Shown: positions 26,124 to 36,936, counted from the stretch's first letter. The stretch: 64,000 bases of DNA from an uncultured Roseobacter sp. (GCA_947488305.1 CANKZM010000011.1:1-64000); one strand, 5' to 3'. Numbers and translations: made by a program. The notes: generated from the sequence alone by a model not told the origin.

Positions 26124-28058
26124 TCACTCCGGCGGCAGGAGTGAATCCGTCCGCATCGCATTCAACTGGTCACTGCCGGGAACGAAGCTGAGCGCTTCGT
26201 TGACAATCGCCATCGCCGCCTGCGGGCCTTGGGTTGCATCCGCGATACGCACCAGCATGACCCACGCATCCTCCCTCTGAGGATCAAGGCGCACCACTTC
26301 ACGGAATGCAGCGGTCGCGCTTTGAATGTTGCGCATGGTCAGGGCAGTGCCACCAAGGATCAAATGGGTTTCCGGGAAATCAAAGCGATTGATCAGACCT
26401 TGCTGCCACTCCCGCGTTGCCGCCTGCAGCTTCTCGGCTGATGTGGGCGGCAGGTTTTGGGGCGGAATGTTAATCATTGTCTTGGCCGCCTCGATCCGAA
26501 CCACGCGGGCAGGATCTTCCAAAGCATCGCCAATCCGGGTAACCCGTTCGGCAGGCGGGAGCGGTTGATGCAACCCAACTATTGCCGAGCGCACCACCGG
26601 GTCAGGATCATCAAGCAGCGATGCCAGACGATCTGCCAACGCTACGTCTGCTGTCTGATCCAACAGCCAAAGCGCCGTCGCCCTGACAATACCGGGCTGG
26701 TCGCGATCTTCGGATAAGCTGGCAAGAGCGCCCCGCGCCGCTACCGGATCACGACGCCCGGCAGCCAGCGTCTGACCATAGTGTGGGCCGCGGTTCGTGC
26801 TGTCCGGATACCATTCTTCAATCGCTGCGGCGGCCCATCCAGAGGATTGATCCGCATGGCAATCCGTGCAGGCATTCGGGCTTTCAGTCTCGATGGACAA
26901 ATCCGGACGCGGGATACGGAAACTGTGATCTCGACGGCCGTCGACACCCATGTAGACGCGTTCTATCATATGGCAGCTCTTGCACTGCGCGCCTTCGGAC
27001 CCGGGTTCGTGGAAGTGATGCGACGGATCATCGTAGTTCTTCTGTGACAGCGTCGGGAAAGCCGCGTTTCCGGCGGTTGAGTGACACTGTGTGCACACAC
27101 CGTTTCCCTCTGCTTTCAAACTGGCGCTATGCGCTTCGTGGCAGTTGGAGCAGGACACACCCTTGGCATACATCTTGGACTGCAGGAATGAGCCATAGAC
27201 ATACACCTCATCCAGAATCTGCCCATCCGCGTGGTACTGCCCAGGCCGCAGCAATGCCAACACGTAGGCGTCGTCAAAGGCCGTGCCGGGCAGAGGATTG
27301 CCATCGAAATGGGCTTCTCGCCGGGCATGGCAGGACGCGCATTGCTGGATCGTGGCCTCCGCCCCGTCGTTGAAATCCATCGTCAGGCCATAGGGGTTCA
27401 GACCGGTCACTGACGGGTCCAACGCCTTGCCTGCGGCCCATTCCACGTGCAGCGATCCGGGGCCATGACACGCTTCGCAGCCAACGCCGATCTCGGCGGG
27501 AATCGAACTGTATGTCCTGTTGCGCGGGCTGTAGTTTTTTTCATACCCCGTCGCATGGCATTCCGCGCAGCGAGCGTTCCAGTTCTTGTAGGGCCCGGTC
27601 CAGTGCAGCCCGTCTTCGGGGGGCAAATCCTGATCTGGATAAAGGTGGTACCAACGGTTTTCTTCCGTATCCCAAACCACGTCAAAGCTCTGAATCTTAC
27701 CCGGTTCCGTCTCCAGCAGGTATTGCTGCAACGGCTCAATGCCTGCCACCGAATGCACGCGGTAGTCCGTTGTCACACCGTCTTTCTCGGTCACTTCGAT
27801 ATGGTATTGCCCGTTCTCGACCCGAAATCGTGTCACCGTGCCGTCGTGCAGAAACTCGGTATTATCAAAATCAGCGACGATATTCTCTGCGGTAGGTGCG
27901 GTCCAGGCTTTGGCATGATGTGATCCCTCCCAAGCCTCCGACGCTTCAACGTGACAATCCCGGCAAGCGGATGATCCGACGTAATCCGGGTGATCCTCCT
28001 GGGCAACCACCCGCAGCGGCAGGAGCAGGAGAAGCAGGGGCAGAAAAGCAATGCGCAT
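26124..28058 (-). CDS. Octaheme c-type cytochrome with C-terminal HEAT/TPR-like region
   Basis: This 644-residue exported protein has a signal peptide (about 1-20) and eight CxxCH heme sites: CRDCH, CAECH, CEACH, CASCH, CSNCH, CTQCH, CKSCH and CTDCH. The N-terminal half resembles cytochrome c554-type multihemes. After the last heme (about residue 400) come HEAT-like repeats (LASLLDDPDPVVRSAIVGL) and a TPR-like end. It probably carries electrons in the periplasm, and the repeat region may bind a partner. It ends the long sulfatase/MoxR/Bat operon, 20 bases after batD. No catalytic heme motif such as CxxCK is present. Confidence 0.85.
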   Translation of the reverse strand: MRIAFLPLLLLLLPLRVVAQEDHPDYVGSSACRDCHVEASEAWEGSHHAKAWTAPTAENIVADFDNTEFLHDGTVTRFRVENGQYHIEVTEKDGVTTDYRVHSVAGIEPLQQYLLETEPGKIQSFDVVWDTEENRWYHLYPDQDLPPEDGLHWTGPYKNWNARCAECHATGYEKNYSPRNRTYSSIPAEIGVGCEACHGPGSLHVEWAAGKALDPSVTGLNPYGLTMDFNDGAEATIQQCASCHARREAHFDGNPLPGTAFDDAYVLALLRPGQYHADGQILDEVYVYGSFLQSKMYAKGVSCSNCHEAHSASLKAEGNGVCTQCHSTAGNAAFPTLSQKNYDDPSHHFHEPGSEGAQCKSCHMIERVYMGVDGRRDHSFRIPRPDLSIETESPNACTDCHADQSSGWAAAAIEEWYPDSTNRGPHYGQTLAAGRRDPVAARGALASLSEDRDQPGIVRATALWLLDQTADVALADRLASLLDDPDPVVRSAIVGLHQPLPPAERVTRIGDALEDPARVVRIEAAKTMINIPPQNLPPTSAEKLQAATREWQQGLINRFDFPETHLILGGTALTMRNIQSATAAFREVVRLDPQREDAWVMLVRIADATQGPQAAMAIVNEALSFVPGSDQLNAMRTDSLLPPE

Positions 28059-28078
28059 GAGCAGGAAGTCTCTTTAGG

Positions 28079-29335
28079 TCAGGGGGACACATTGCGGGGA
28101 TTAAGTGGTGGCAAAACGCGCGCGGCCTGGCCTTGCATGCGACCCTCGGCCCGGGCAGAACTCACAGCCGCTTTCACGCCTTCCCAAGCCACATCTTCCT
28201 GTGTCTTCTCAGGACCATAACGTGCCGCCCCAAGGGCCGAAAGGGCCGATTGCAGGGACAGCAATTGACGGGGGTCATGGGGCATACGCTCTGACCAGTG
28301 ATCAAGCGCCTGCATCATGCCGCCAAAGTCCTTGTCGGCAACCGCCTTCAGCAAAATCTCAAAAGCATGGTGCTCACTGGCTTCAATGCGCTGCCGTCTC
28401 GCGTCCAACCACTGACGCAAAAGGGGTATGATCTTGCGTGCTCCCCACCAGATGAGCAAAAGCGCAAGAAGGCTTGCAACGATCCCTGCCATCAAGAGAC
28501 GCGGGGACAGGTTTTGTCGTGCAGCCGAAGGCGCATCCACGGAAACGTCAAACCCTTCGACAGTGGCCGTTTCCACCTGTTTTGTTTTCAGGTTGTACCA
28601 GCGCAGCGAAATCTCGGGCACAGCGCCTGATCCGCCTGCCTCAGCCACCAGTGTCAGGCCCTCCACCCGCGTGCCCGATAGTTTCCCACGGTTTTCACTT
28701 TCTTCGATTGCCGGTTCAGCCGGATATGCCGCGACCCCGTCGATCTGAACGGGCGGGATCAGAGGAGGCAGGAACATCGGCGATGTTCCATCAACCTTTG
28801 CCGTCACCGTAATGTTCACGCTGTCTCCCGCCTTCAGCGGCATGGTCGCTTCGCTCACGGCACTGGACAGGTCAAGCGCCTCCGCTGCCACAAAGGGATC
28901 CAGGTCTTCGGCACCCGCCGGCACGCTGCCAGTGACCTGAATAGGGTCCAGCAGAACCGTTTTTACCAAGGGATCAGGTTTGCCCGGCTCGGCCCACGTC
29001 ACGATCAATTCTTGCTGCGAAATTTCAAATTGGCCCGGCACCATGGGCGCCACCTGCAGCCTGCGCGACACGCCGGACCAGCTTTCCCCGTCGATGGTTT
29101 TGCTGGTGGGGCTGGTCGATTGTTCCGGCAGACGGATACGCAGATTTGGAGCCTCGAAAGATGGAAAGACAACGGGTTTGGGCATCCATGTGGGCACAAG
29201 CACCGTCACCCGCAACAAAAGCGACTGGCCCGGAATGGCTTCTGCCGTCTCAAACTCGACCTCCACTACCGGGTCCTGTGCCAACGCGGCGGCACCCCAA
29301 GAGACAAAGACCAGTGCCATTATGAAACGCATCAT
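28079..29335 (-). CDS. BatD-like membrane protein
   Basis: This 418-residue protein has a signal peptide ending AAALA, a beta-rich periplasmic region, a membrane helix (LLMAGIVASLLALLLIWWGA, about 284-303) and a helical cytoplasmic tail. It matches BatD (oxygen-tolerance protein) organisation, with VEFETAEAIPGQSLLLRVTV near the start. It overlaps the VWA/TPR gene upstream by ATGA. BatD is thought to work with the VWA proteins and the MoxR ATPase of the same operon in periplasmic quality control or assembly, which is poorly defined. Confidence 0.8.
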   Translation of the reverse strand: MMRFIMALVFVSWGAAALAQDPVVEVEFETAEAIPGQSLLLRVTVLVPTWMPKPVVFPSFEAPNLRIRLPEQSTSPTSKTIDGESWSGVSRRLQVAPMVPGQFEISQQELIVTWAEPGKPDPLVKTVLLDPIQVTGSVPAGAEDLDPFVAAEALDLSSAVSEATMPLKAGDSVNITVTAKVDGTSPMFLPPLIPPVQIDGVAAYPAEPAIEESENRGKLSGTRVEGLTLVAEAGGSGAVPEISLRWYNLKTKQVETATVEGFDVSVDAPSAARQNLSPRLLMAGIVASLLALLLIWWGARKIIPLLRQWLDARRQRIEASEHHAFEILLKAVADKDFGGMMQALDHWSERMPHDPRQLLSLQSALSALGAARYGPEKTQEDVAWEGVKAAVSSARAEGRMQGQAARVLPPLNPRNVSP

Positions 29336-30885
29336 TCGACCGGCTCCTGTCGGCTTGCTTCAAGCAGAAAGCGCTGGCGCAGAAAATCCCCGGTGCGTGT
29401 ATCAACCGTGGTCATCCACTGATCCGTGGTCAGCAGGCCCAGACCGTCACCTTCCTGTTGCGGCGACACCTCTGTCTCGGTACCCCGGGCCGCCTCATTG
29501 TCATAGACCGTATCATCCGCGCCAATTCCCGCCTCCTCGCCCGTGTCGGATTGCTCGCGCAGCTCTTCCATGAAGGAGAGGATTTCCTGCGCGGTCTCGA
29601 GGTTTTCTGCCGCGCCCGGATAGTCCGGATCCCGCTGCAAGGCGACCTCAAAGGCGCGGACACCGTCGCGGTACTGCCGGTTTCGCAAATGCGCGATGCC
29701 CTGCACAAAAGCCGCTTGCGCCGTCTCAACCCGCCCAAGCACCTCAACCGCCTTGTCATATTGACCGGCCTTGTAGAGCGCATGGCCCTGCCGTAACGGG
29801 TCCGTATAGAGTTCGCCCGCCCGTGCAAAGTCGCGCCTGTTATAGGCCAGCTGGCCCTGCTGGTCGGGCGTAAAGAACCAGTCCAGTACCCCTTCAGCAT
29901 TGGCGCGTTGTGGCGCGGCAAAGGTCATTCCCAAAACGAACAGGGCCGCCCATTTCATCGTCCAGCCCCGGCGAAACCAGATCAGGCACAGCAGCGCCGC
30001 AGGCACAGCCAGTATCCAACCCCGATCCTGCCAGGGCTGGGTCGAGGTTTCCAGTAGCGCCGCCCGGTAGGCCGCGTTCAAAGTCCGGTCGATCTGGCGC
30101 AAATCGCCGTCATCGGCGGTCAAAGGGATCACGGGTGCGCCCTGCACCGCGTCGAGCCCCCTGCTGCGCGGCCCGTCCGGCAGGATGGCGTGGAACACAA
30201 CGGCGTTGGCCCCGGCTTGCGTCACCTCAGCCGCATCCGCCGTGTCGAGGTCATCGAGCAGAAACAGGATCCCGCCCGGTGCGTCTTCCTCGGCCAGCAA
30301 TTCAACCGCCAGGGCAAGGGCCGCCCGCGCGTTAGCGCCTTCCTGTGGCATCACCTCTGGGGTCAAACCTTCCAGATAGGGCACCATGATTTGCGCATCT
30401 TCGGTGAAAGGCACCACGCGATGCGCTGTTCCGGCGTAGGTCACAAGCGCCGTGCGGGCGCCCGCCCGCATCTCCAACAGGTCACGGATCTTGAACTTTG
30501 CCCGTTCCAGACGGCTTGGCGCGACATCACTGTCCTCCATGGACACGGTGTTTTTAAGCACCATCACCACCGGCGCGGTAGGAGAGACAAAGGGATCAGG
30601 CATACGCGACCACGTGGGCCCCGCCGCTGCAAGCGCGGTTAGCACCAGCGCCATGGCGACACCGTCGATGGGCATGACCTTGCGCGCGCCGCTTTCTCCG
30701 ACGGTCAGCGCCTCTTGCAGATGGGGGGCAATTCCCTGCGCTGGGGCCTCGCGCCCCTGTGCCGCAAATCGGATCCGCCACCACAAAAAGGCGATCACCG
30801 GCAGCAGGATCAATACGACCGGCCGAATGAAGTGAAAGGCTGCCAATACTTCCGGCAAGGTGATGATCAGGAAATCGCCGATCAT
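29332..30885 (-). CDS. BatB/BatC-like protein: VWA domain plus TPR region
   Basis: At 517 residues this fuses a VWA domain of BatB type with a TPR region of BatC type (about 350-450). A membrane helix lies at about 15-35 and another near 315. The MIDAS position reads VLKNTVSMED, so the first Asp of DxSxS is missing and metal binding is doubtful. The TPR region contains RRDFARAGELY, ALYKAGQYDKAVEVL and NRQYRDGVRAFEVAL. The ATG at 30885 overlaps the BatA stop. Fused BatB-BatC proteins are known in MoxR/Bat operons. Confidence 0.82.
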   Translation of the reverse strand: MIGDFLIITLPEVLAAFHFIRPVVLILLPVIAFLWWRIRFAAQGREAPAQGIAPHLQEALTVGESGARKVMPIDGVAMALVLTALAAAGPTWSRMPDPFVSPTAPVVMVLKNTVSMEDSDVAPSRLERAKFKIRDLLEMRAGARTALVTYAGTAHRVVPFTEDAQIMVPYLEGLTPEVMPQEGANARAALALAVELLAEEDAPGGILFLLDDLDTADAAEVTQAGANAVVFHAILPDGPRSRGLDAVQGAPVIPLTADDGDLRQIDRTLNAAYRAALLETSTQPWQDRGWILAVPAALLCLIWFRRGWTMKWAALFVLGMTFAAPQRANAEGVLDWFFTPDQQGQLAYNRRDFARAGELYTDPLRQGHALYKAGQYDKAVEVLGRVETAQAAFVQGIAHLRNRQYRDGVRAFEVALQRDPDYPGAAENLETAQEILSFMEELREQSDTGEEAGIGADDTVYDNEAARGTETEVSPQQEGDGLGLLTTDQWMTTVDTRTGDFLRQRFLLEASRQEPVE

Positions 30886-31865
30886 GCGCTGGACCTCCGA
30901 CCGGAGGTGCCATGTAACCAACCCACTGTCCCCGCCCCCAGAAGAACTGCAATCAACAGCGGGATGTGATGCAGGCTCTGACGCGGACGAAAACTCTGTG
31001 TGTTTGTCAACCTTGGCGCCAGCTCATCAATGCGCGCGTAAATCTCATCAAGGGCCGCCTGGTCCTCGGCAAAGAAGTAAGCGCCGCCTGTTCGTGACGC
31101 GATGTCCTGCAGGGTTGCCGCATCGACGCGGTTTTCCCCATCGGCCTCCGGATCCCCTACGGCGATGGTGTAAATCTCGACGCCCTGCCCCTTGGCGATT
31201 TCGGCGGCGTTGATCGGGCTCATGCGGCTGGCAGTATCGGCCCCGTCTGACAAGAGGATCAGCAGGCGCTGGTCGATCTCACTGGCTTCAAAAGTGCGAA
31301 TTGCCAGACCGATGGAATCCCCTAGCGCCGTATGCGGCCCTGCCATGCCAACCTCTGTCTGATCCAAAAGCTCCACGATGGTATCCGTGTCATCGGTCAA
31401 TGGGCTTTGCAGGTAGGCTTTGCTGCCAAAAACGATCAGCGCCATGCGGTCGCCCTCGCGCCCTTCGACAAATTGCTGGACCACAGTGCGCACCCCGGCC
31501 AGCCGTTGCAGCTTTTCACCCGCAGGGTCGGTGAAGTCACGCGCGTCCATGGAGCCGGAGATATCAATCGCAAGGATCAGGTCGCGCGCCGATACCGAGG
31601 TCTCAATCGGCGCACCGAGCCGCTCCGGCTGGGAAACAGCAAGGACCAGCATCCCCCAGATCAGCGCCGCCACACTCATCTGAACCCAACTCCGCGCCAG
31701 CACAACGGACCCGGGCGAGGCCTCCGCCCCGGCGCGCGCAACAACCTCGCGAAAGAACGGGAAGCGAATGGCGGGCACACGTTCCTTGTGGGCGGGCAGA
31801 AACCGCCAGACCACAAAAGGCAGCGGCAAGGCCAGAAAGGCCCAGGCGAAACCGAAAGAGATCAT
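30882..31865 (-). CDS. BatA-like VWA-domain membrane protein
   Basis: This 327-residue protein has membrane helices near both ends (about 5-20 and 300-318). Its VWA domain has an intact MIDAS (ILAIDISGSMDARD) and the T/D elements VFGSKAYLQSPLT and LLSDGADT. It overlaps the DUF4381 gene before it and the BatB/C gene after it by ATGA. Binding a divalent metal, it probably recruits a partner to the membrane under control of the MoxR ATPase. Confidence 0.87.
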   Translation of the reverse strand: MISFGFAWAFLALPLPFVVWRFLPAHKERVPAIRFPFFREVVARAGAEASPGSVVLARSWVQMSVAALIWGMLVLAVSQPERLGAPIETSVSARDLILAIDISGSMDARDFTDPAGEKLQRLAGVRTVVQQFVEGREGDRMALIVFGSKAYLQSPLTDDTDTIVELLDQTEVGMAGPHTALGDSIGLAIRTFEASEIDQRLLILLSDGADTASRMSPINAAEIAKGQGVEIYTIAVGDPEADGENRVDAATLQDIASRTGGAYFFAEDQAALDEIYARIDELAPRLTNTQSFRPRQSLHHIPLLIAVLLGAGTVGWLHGTSGRRSSA

Positions 31866-32344
31866 GTCGCCTCCGGCTTATGTGTCCGGACCCAAGTGCG
31901 CGCGACGTCCAGCAATGCCGCATCTGCCGCTCCCCCGTCTCGGAAAGGTGCTGTCGCAATCGCGCGCCCCGGCCCGGCGGTGAACGCCGTACTCCCCGCA
32001 GCCTTATCCAGAAATGTGAGCCAGTCAGCCCCGATGAGGGAGGCCACTTCGGCGCGCGGGTAAGCGACCAGCGCACAACGGCGTATCACCCCTGCGATTT
32101 CCGCCGGATCCTTACAGCTCTCCAATGCCGCCAGCGCCACCCGACGATAGGCATTACGCTGCCTGTGCGCGTGCAGACGCCAGACGCCAAACGCCACTCC
32201 GATCAGAACCAGCACCAGCAGGACACCCCAGCCAGCCGTTTGCGGGACCATGGAAACGGGTTCCGGTTCGGGCGGCAATACAAGCTGGTCCAGAAGGTCC
32301 ACAAGGTTGGTAGGCAATTCGGGGGCTTGCGCATCGTCACTCAT
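31862..32344 (-). CDS. DUF4381 domain membrane protein
   Basis: This 160-residue protein has a short N-terminal cytoplasmic or periplasmic stretch (PTNLVDLLDQLVLPPEPEPVS). One membrane helix (about 40-60, WGVLLVLVLIGVAFGVW) and a helical domain follow. This length and layout are those of DUF4381 proteins encoded between DUF58 and BatA genes in MoxR operons. The ATG at 32344 overlaps the DUF58 stop (ATGA); a longer frame upstream lies inside DUF58 and was rejected. Its function is unknown; it is presumably a membrane adaptor. Confidence 0.8.
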   Translation of the reverse strand: MSDDAQAPELPTNLVDLLDQLVLPPEPEPVSMVPQTAGWGVLLVLVLIGVAFGVWRLHAHRQRNAYRRVALAALESCKDPAEIAGVIRRCALVAYPRAEVASLIGADWLTFLDKAAGSTAFTAGPGRAIATAPFRDGGAADAALLDVARTWVRTHKPEAT

Positions 32345-33321
32345 CGACCTAATCCCAACAAGCGCCGCATCTGGCTCAGGCTGTCCTCGGCCGCGCTCAG
32401 CGGCAACACGGGAACGCCGTAGCGTCGTTGCCAATCGGCGATCGTCGCCAACCGTCCTTTGGCAAATTTCTTAAGTTCGCCATGCACCTGGCGATCACCT
32501 GTATCAATGGCCGCCTGCAAACTGCCGTCGGAGATTACGAGCCGCACCCCTTCCGGCAAATCATCCGCAAAGGGGTCGGTCACCAGACCAAGGATCAGAT
32601 CATTGTGCCGGGACAGGCCGCTGATCAGTTTCGACGTCTGCTCGTCGACCACGTCAAAATCGCTCAACACGATGACCAGATGATTTCGTGGGGCAATGCG
32701 CGCCACGGCTTGCAATACCGCATTGATCGGCTGCGATGCCACGTTGGGGGCCTCCGGCCCTAGCAGCTGGTTCGCGTCGCTGAGGGCTGCCAGAAACTGG
32801 TTGAGCGCGTTCCGACTCCGCGCCGGGCGCACTTCGGCCCGCAGGGTATCGCCAAATACGATCCCACCCACGCGGTCGCCCTGCCCCAGAACCCCGAATG
32901 CGGCAAGAGCCGCGCATTCCGCCGCCGTCACCGATTTCATGTTGTGCTCTGAGCCAAAGAACATCGACATGCGCTGATCCACCACAACCAGCGTCGGGCG
33001 GTCACGTTCTTCGGTAAAGACCCGAACGTGGGGCTGGCCGGTACGCGCGGTCACTTTCCAGTCGATGGAGCGCACATCGTCGCCCGACAGGTAGTCGCGC
33101 AATTCCTCGAAATTCAGCCCCCGCCCCCGCAGCTTTGAGCTGTGCCGCCCATTGAGCACGGACCGCGCGGGTTGGCGCGGCAGGAAATGCAATCCGCGCC
33201 CGGGTCCTTCAAGACGGCGCAAATGATCCAGCGTGACATGGATGCGCGGATCTGCAGAAGGGGCCAAGACAGGGCTCTCGGCCTGAATACCCGTTCGAAT
33301 GCGCGCGCGCGTGCCCATCAT
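32341..33321 (-). CDS. DUF58 domain protein (VWA-like)
   Basis: This 326-residue soluble protein has the DUF58 core: the GRGLNFEELRDYLSGDDVRSIDWKVTARTGQPHVR region is diagnostic, followed by a VWA-like fold (LVVVDQRMSMFFG). Its MIDAS is incomplete (D-x-R-x-S). DUF58 proteins are the constant partners of MoxR ATPases and probably their substrate adaptors. It lies 8 bases after the MoxR gene and overlaps the DUF4381 gene. An ATG one codon later is an equal start. Confidence 0.87.
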   Translation of the reverse strand: MMGTRARIRTGIQAESPVLAPSADPRIHVTLDHLRRLEGPGRGLHFLPRQPARSVLNGRHSSKLRGRGLNFEELRDYLSGDDVRSIDWKVTARTGQPHVRVFTEERDRPTLVVVDQRMSMFFGSEHNMKSVTAAECAALAAFGVLGQGDRVGGIVFGDTLRAEVRPARSRNALNQFLAALSDANQLLGPEAPNVASQPINAVLQAVARIAPRNHLVIVLSDFDVVDEQTSKLISGLSRHNDLILGLVTDPFADDLPEGVRLVISDGSLQAAIDTGDRQVHGELKKFAKGRLATIADWQRRYGVPVLPLSAAEDSLSQMRRLLGLGR

Positions 33322-33329
33322 TCACCCCC

Positions 33330-34309
<980 letters not shown>

Positions 34310-34313
<4 letters not shown>

Positions 34314-35269
34314 TCGGGCCAGACCTGTTCCCAGTCGTTTGCCATATCCACGATCACCCAGCCGCGACCCGGGCCTTCGTCCAACCCGCGTTTGAGCACA
34401 CCGATGTGACCGTCGCGGTCATAGGCGAACTCGCGGTCTGCATCCGTGTGATGCACCAGCAAGCCAAAGCGCGGGCCATCGCCTGCGGTGGTGTATTCCA
34501 GCATTTCAAAATCACCATCGGAGTTACCCCCCGCAAAGATTGGGCGTTTGCCGATCCGGCTATCGATGCCCACCGGTTTGCCTTCTTTGTCATCCACGAA
34601 ATCAATGCCCGGCAGTTTCATGACCTGCCCATCTTTGTATTCCGTAGGCCCCGCACTCCCCATCACCTGCTCGGGCGGGATGTTGTAGGCTTCTTCGGCA
34701 AAGGCCCGGATGAAATGCACACCACCACCCGAAACGATCCAGGTCTGGAAGCCTTCATCCCGCAGATAGCTGAGAAGCTCCAGCATCGGCTGATAGATCA
34801 TGCGATCATAGCGCATGCCAGTAGTTGGGTGGCGCGCTTCGTCCAGCCATGCCCGCACATCGTCCTGAAATTCCGAGACAGACATGCCGGAATGGCTGAC
34901 CGCCAACACTTCGAGCAAAGCCTCGGTGCCCCCAGCAGCAACAGTCCCGAGATCCCCCGCAGCGGCAGCCTTGAGCGTATCGGACGACAGGATCGACGGG
35001 TCGCTTTCTGATTTCTGCTTCAGCCTGTCCAGCGCATAGATCAGTTGGAAATACACCGGCTGTTCGCCCCAAAGCGTGCCGTCGTTGTCAAAGACCGCAA
35101 TTCGGTCCGCCGGGGTCACATAGGTGTCGCCCGCCGGGTCAGTGACGCTTTCCACAAAGTCGATGATGGCCAACTTTGTTTCCGTCTGGGTCCAGGATGG
35201 CAGGGGATCAGCAGCGGCAACGCTGGCCCAGCCTAAGACAGCGGCAGCGTAAATCAGGGGGCGTAACAT
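34310..35269 (-). CDS. Secreted HAD-family phosphatase-like protein
   Basis: This 319-residue exported protein has a signal peptide of about 20 residues ending SVAAA. The HAD motif I is VFDNDGTLW (Asp61 and Asp63). Motif II (WIVSGGG) and motif III/IV (Lys in the GIDSRIGKRP region, FAGGNSDGD) are also present. It resembles phosphoserine-phosphatase-like HAD proteins but is periplasmic. The ATG follows GGAG. It is encoded between the sulfatase and moxR, so it may act on the sulfatase's product or serve as a MoxR client. Confidence 0.85.
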
Positions 35270-35291
35270 GAGATTTCTCCGAAATTGGGAA

Positions 35292-35317
35292 AGGTCGCGC
35301 GATTTCCCGCGCGACCT
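35292..35317 (-). terminator. Perfect 10-bp hairpin between sulfatase and HAD genes
   Basis: AGGTCGCGCG (35292-35301) and CGCGCGACCT (35308-35317) form a perfect GC-rich stem with a 6-base loop. On the minus strand it is followed by TTTCCC, a poor T-tract, and lies 20 bases after the sulfatase stop. It could be a partial terminator or an mRNA-stabilising element that uncouples the sulfatase dose from the genes after it. Confidence 0.55.
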
Positions 35318-35337
35318 GATGTCAAAAGCCTATGACC

Positions 35338-36936
35338 TTACGGATTGCCGGCAGGTGCTGTCAGCTTCTCCATGACCTGTTCAAGGCTGAAGCTCGCAGC
35401 CTTTTGCCGTGGCGGATATTCCGCAAAGGTTTCGAGGAACTGACCCACATAGGCCTGCGCGGGTACGAGGAAATACGCTCGGTCGATCAACCAATCCCAG
35501 TAGGTGTTGGAGGTTCTATAGCTGCGCTCGTACGGGTCGCGCCGCAGGTTGAAGATCAGCGGAAGGCGCAGCTCCGTCCAAGGCTCGGCCCAGGCCCGAA
35601 GTGTGGTATAGGCCTTCTGCTCCAGGAAGATCAGCTTCCAATCTTGGAAGCGCAGCGCCGTCAGGTCACCGTCATCGGAGAAGTAGAAAATCTCCCTGCG
35701 CGGTCCTTCGTCCACTTCGCCCGCGAAGTAGGGCAGAAAGTTGTATCCATCCAGATGCACGCGGTAGTCACGCCCGCCCCCAACTTCGGCCACAGTGATG
35801 CCGTCAAGCAGTTCTTCCTTGACCGTGGGACGTCCTGCCGCCGCCAGATAGGTCGGCAGCCAATCCATGTGGTGCATGATCTCATTGGAGACCGAGCCCG
35901 GCTCGATCAGCCCGGGCCAGCGCACCATGGAGGGCACCCGCCAGCCACCTTCCCAATTGGTGTTCTTCTCACCAAAGAAAGGCGTCATTGCCGCATCCGG
36001 CCATGTGTTCATATGCGGGCCGTTATCGGTCGAGTAGTGCACGATGGTTTCATCCGCGATGCCAAGCTCGTCCAGCAGATCGAGGAACTGGCCGATGTGC
36101 ATGTCATGTTCGATCATGCCGGCCGAGTATTCATCCACAGGCTTGCCGACGATGTCATTGGCCATCTGCTGACGCTCGTCACTCACATGCGTGCGGAAGT
36201 GCATCCGGGTGCCGGACCACCACAGGAACCATGGCACTCCTTCGGCTTCCTTGCGTTTGATAAAGTCGATGGCGGCGGCGACGGTTTCATCATCCACGGT
36301 TTCCATCCGCTTCTTGGTCAGCGGGCCGGTGTCTTCGATCTGCCCGTCAGCTGAGGATTTGATAACACCACGCGGTCCGAAGGTTTCCCGGAACGTGCGC
36401 CCGTCGGGCATGATCGCTTCCCCTGGGTAGTCGATATTCTCAGGCTCTTCCTCGGCATTGAGGTGATAGAGGTTGCCGAAGAATTCGTCGAACCCGTGGT
36501 TCGTCGGCAAATGCTCATCCTTGTCGCCCAGGTGGTTCTTGCCGAACTGCCCCGTGGCGTAGCCTTGCGCCTTCAGAAGACCGGCAATCGTCGGATCCTC
36601 TTCCTGCATGCCAAGATCCGCACCCGGCAGACCCACTTTGGACAGCCCGGTCCGGAAGACCGACTGCCCCATGATATAGGAAGATCGACCGGCGGTGCAG
36701 GATTGCTCGCCGTAATAATCGGTGAAGATCATACCTTCTTCGGCGATCCGGTCGATGTTCGGGGTGCGATACCCCATCAGTCCCATGGTATAGGCGCTGA
36801 TGTTGGATTGACCCACATCGTCGCCCCAGATCACCAATATGTTGGGTTTGTCTTCCTGTGCAACCGCAGCGCCTGTCAACAGGGCCATCGATACAGCAGC
36901 GACACTCCCTAGGCTGAGTAATCGCGATAAACTCAT
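35338..36936 (-). CDS. Type I sulfatase (arylsulfatase family), periplasmic
   Basis: This 532-residue protein has a signal peptide ending GAAVAQ (about 1-27) and the sulfatase N-terminal PNILVIWGDDVG with metal-binding Asp pair (39-40). The active-site motif CTAGR has Cys80, which a formylglycine-generating enzyme must oxidise; no such enzyme is encoded in the window. STDNGPHMNTWPDAAMTPF supplies further metal ligands. The ATG follows AGGGAG. Whether it cleaves aryl, alkyl, choline or polysaccharide sulfate cannot be said. It heads the minus-strand run into the HAD/MoxR/Bat genes. Confidence 0.9.
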   Translation of the reverse strand: MSLSRLLSLGSVAAVSMALLTGAAVAQEDKPNILVIWGDDVGQSNISAYTMGLMGYRTPNIDRIAEEGMIFTDYYGEQSCTAGRSSYIMGQSVFRTGLSKVGLPGADLGMQEEDPTIAGLLKAQGYATGQFGKNHLGDKDEHLPTNHGFDEFFGNLYHLNAEEEPENIDYPGEAIMPDGRTFRETFGPRGVIKSSADGQIEDTGPLTKKRMETVDDETVAAAIDFIKRKEAEGVPWFLWWSGTRMHFRTHVSDERQQMANDIVGKPVDEYSAGMIEHDMHIGQFLDLLDELGIADETIVHYSTDNGPHMNTWPDAAMTPFFGEKNTNWEGGWRVPSMVRWPGLIEPGSVSNEIMHHMDWLPTYLAAAGRPTVKEELLDGITVAEVGGGRDYRVHLDGYNFLPYFAGEVDEGPRREIFYFSDDGDLTALRFQDWKLIFLEQKAYTTLRAWAEPWTELRLPLIFNLRRDPYERSYRTSNTYWDWLIDRAYFLVPAQAYVGQFLETFAEYPPRQKAASFSLEQVMEKLTAPAGNP

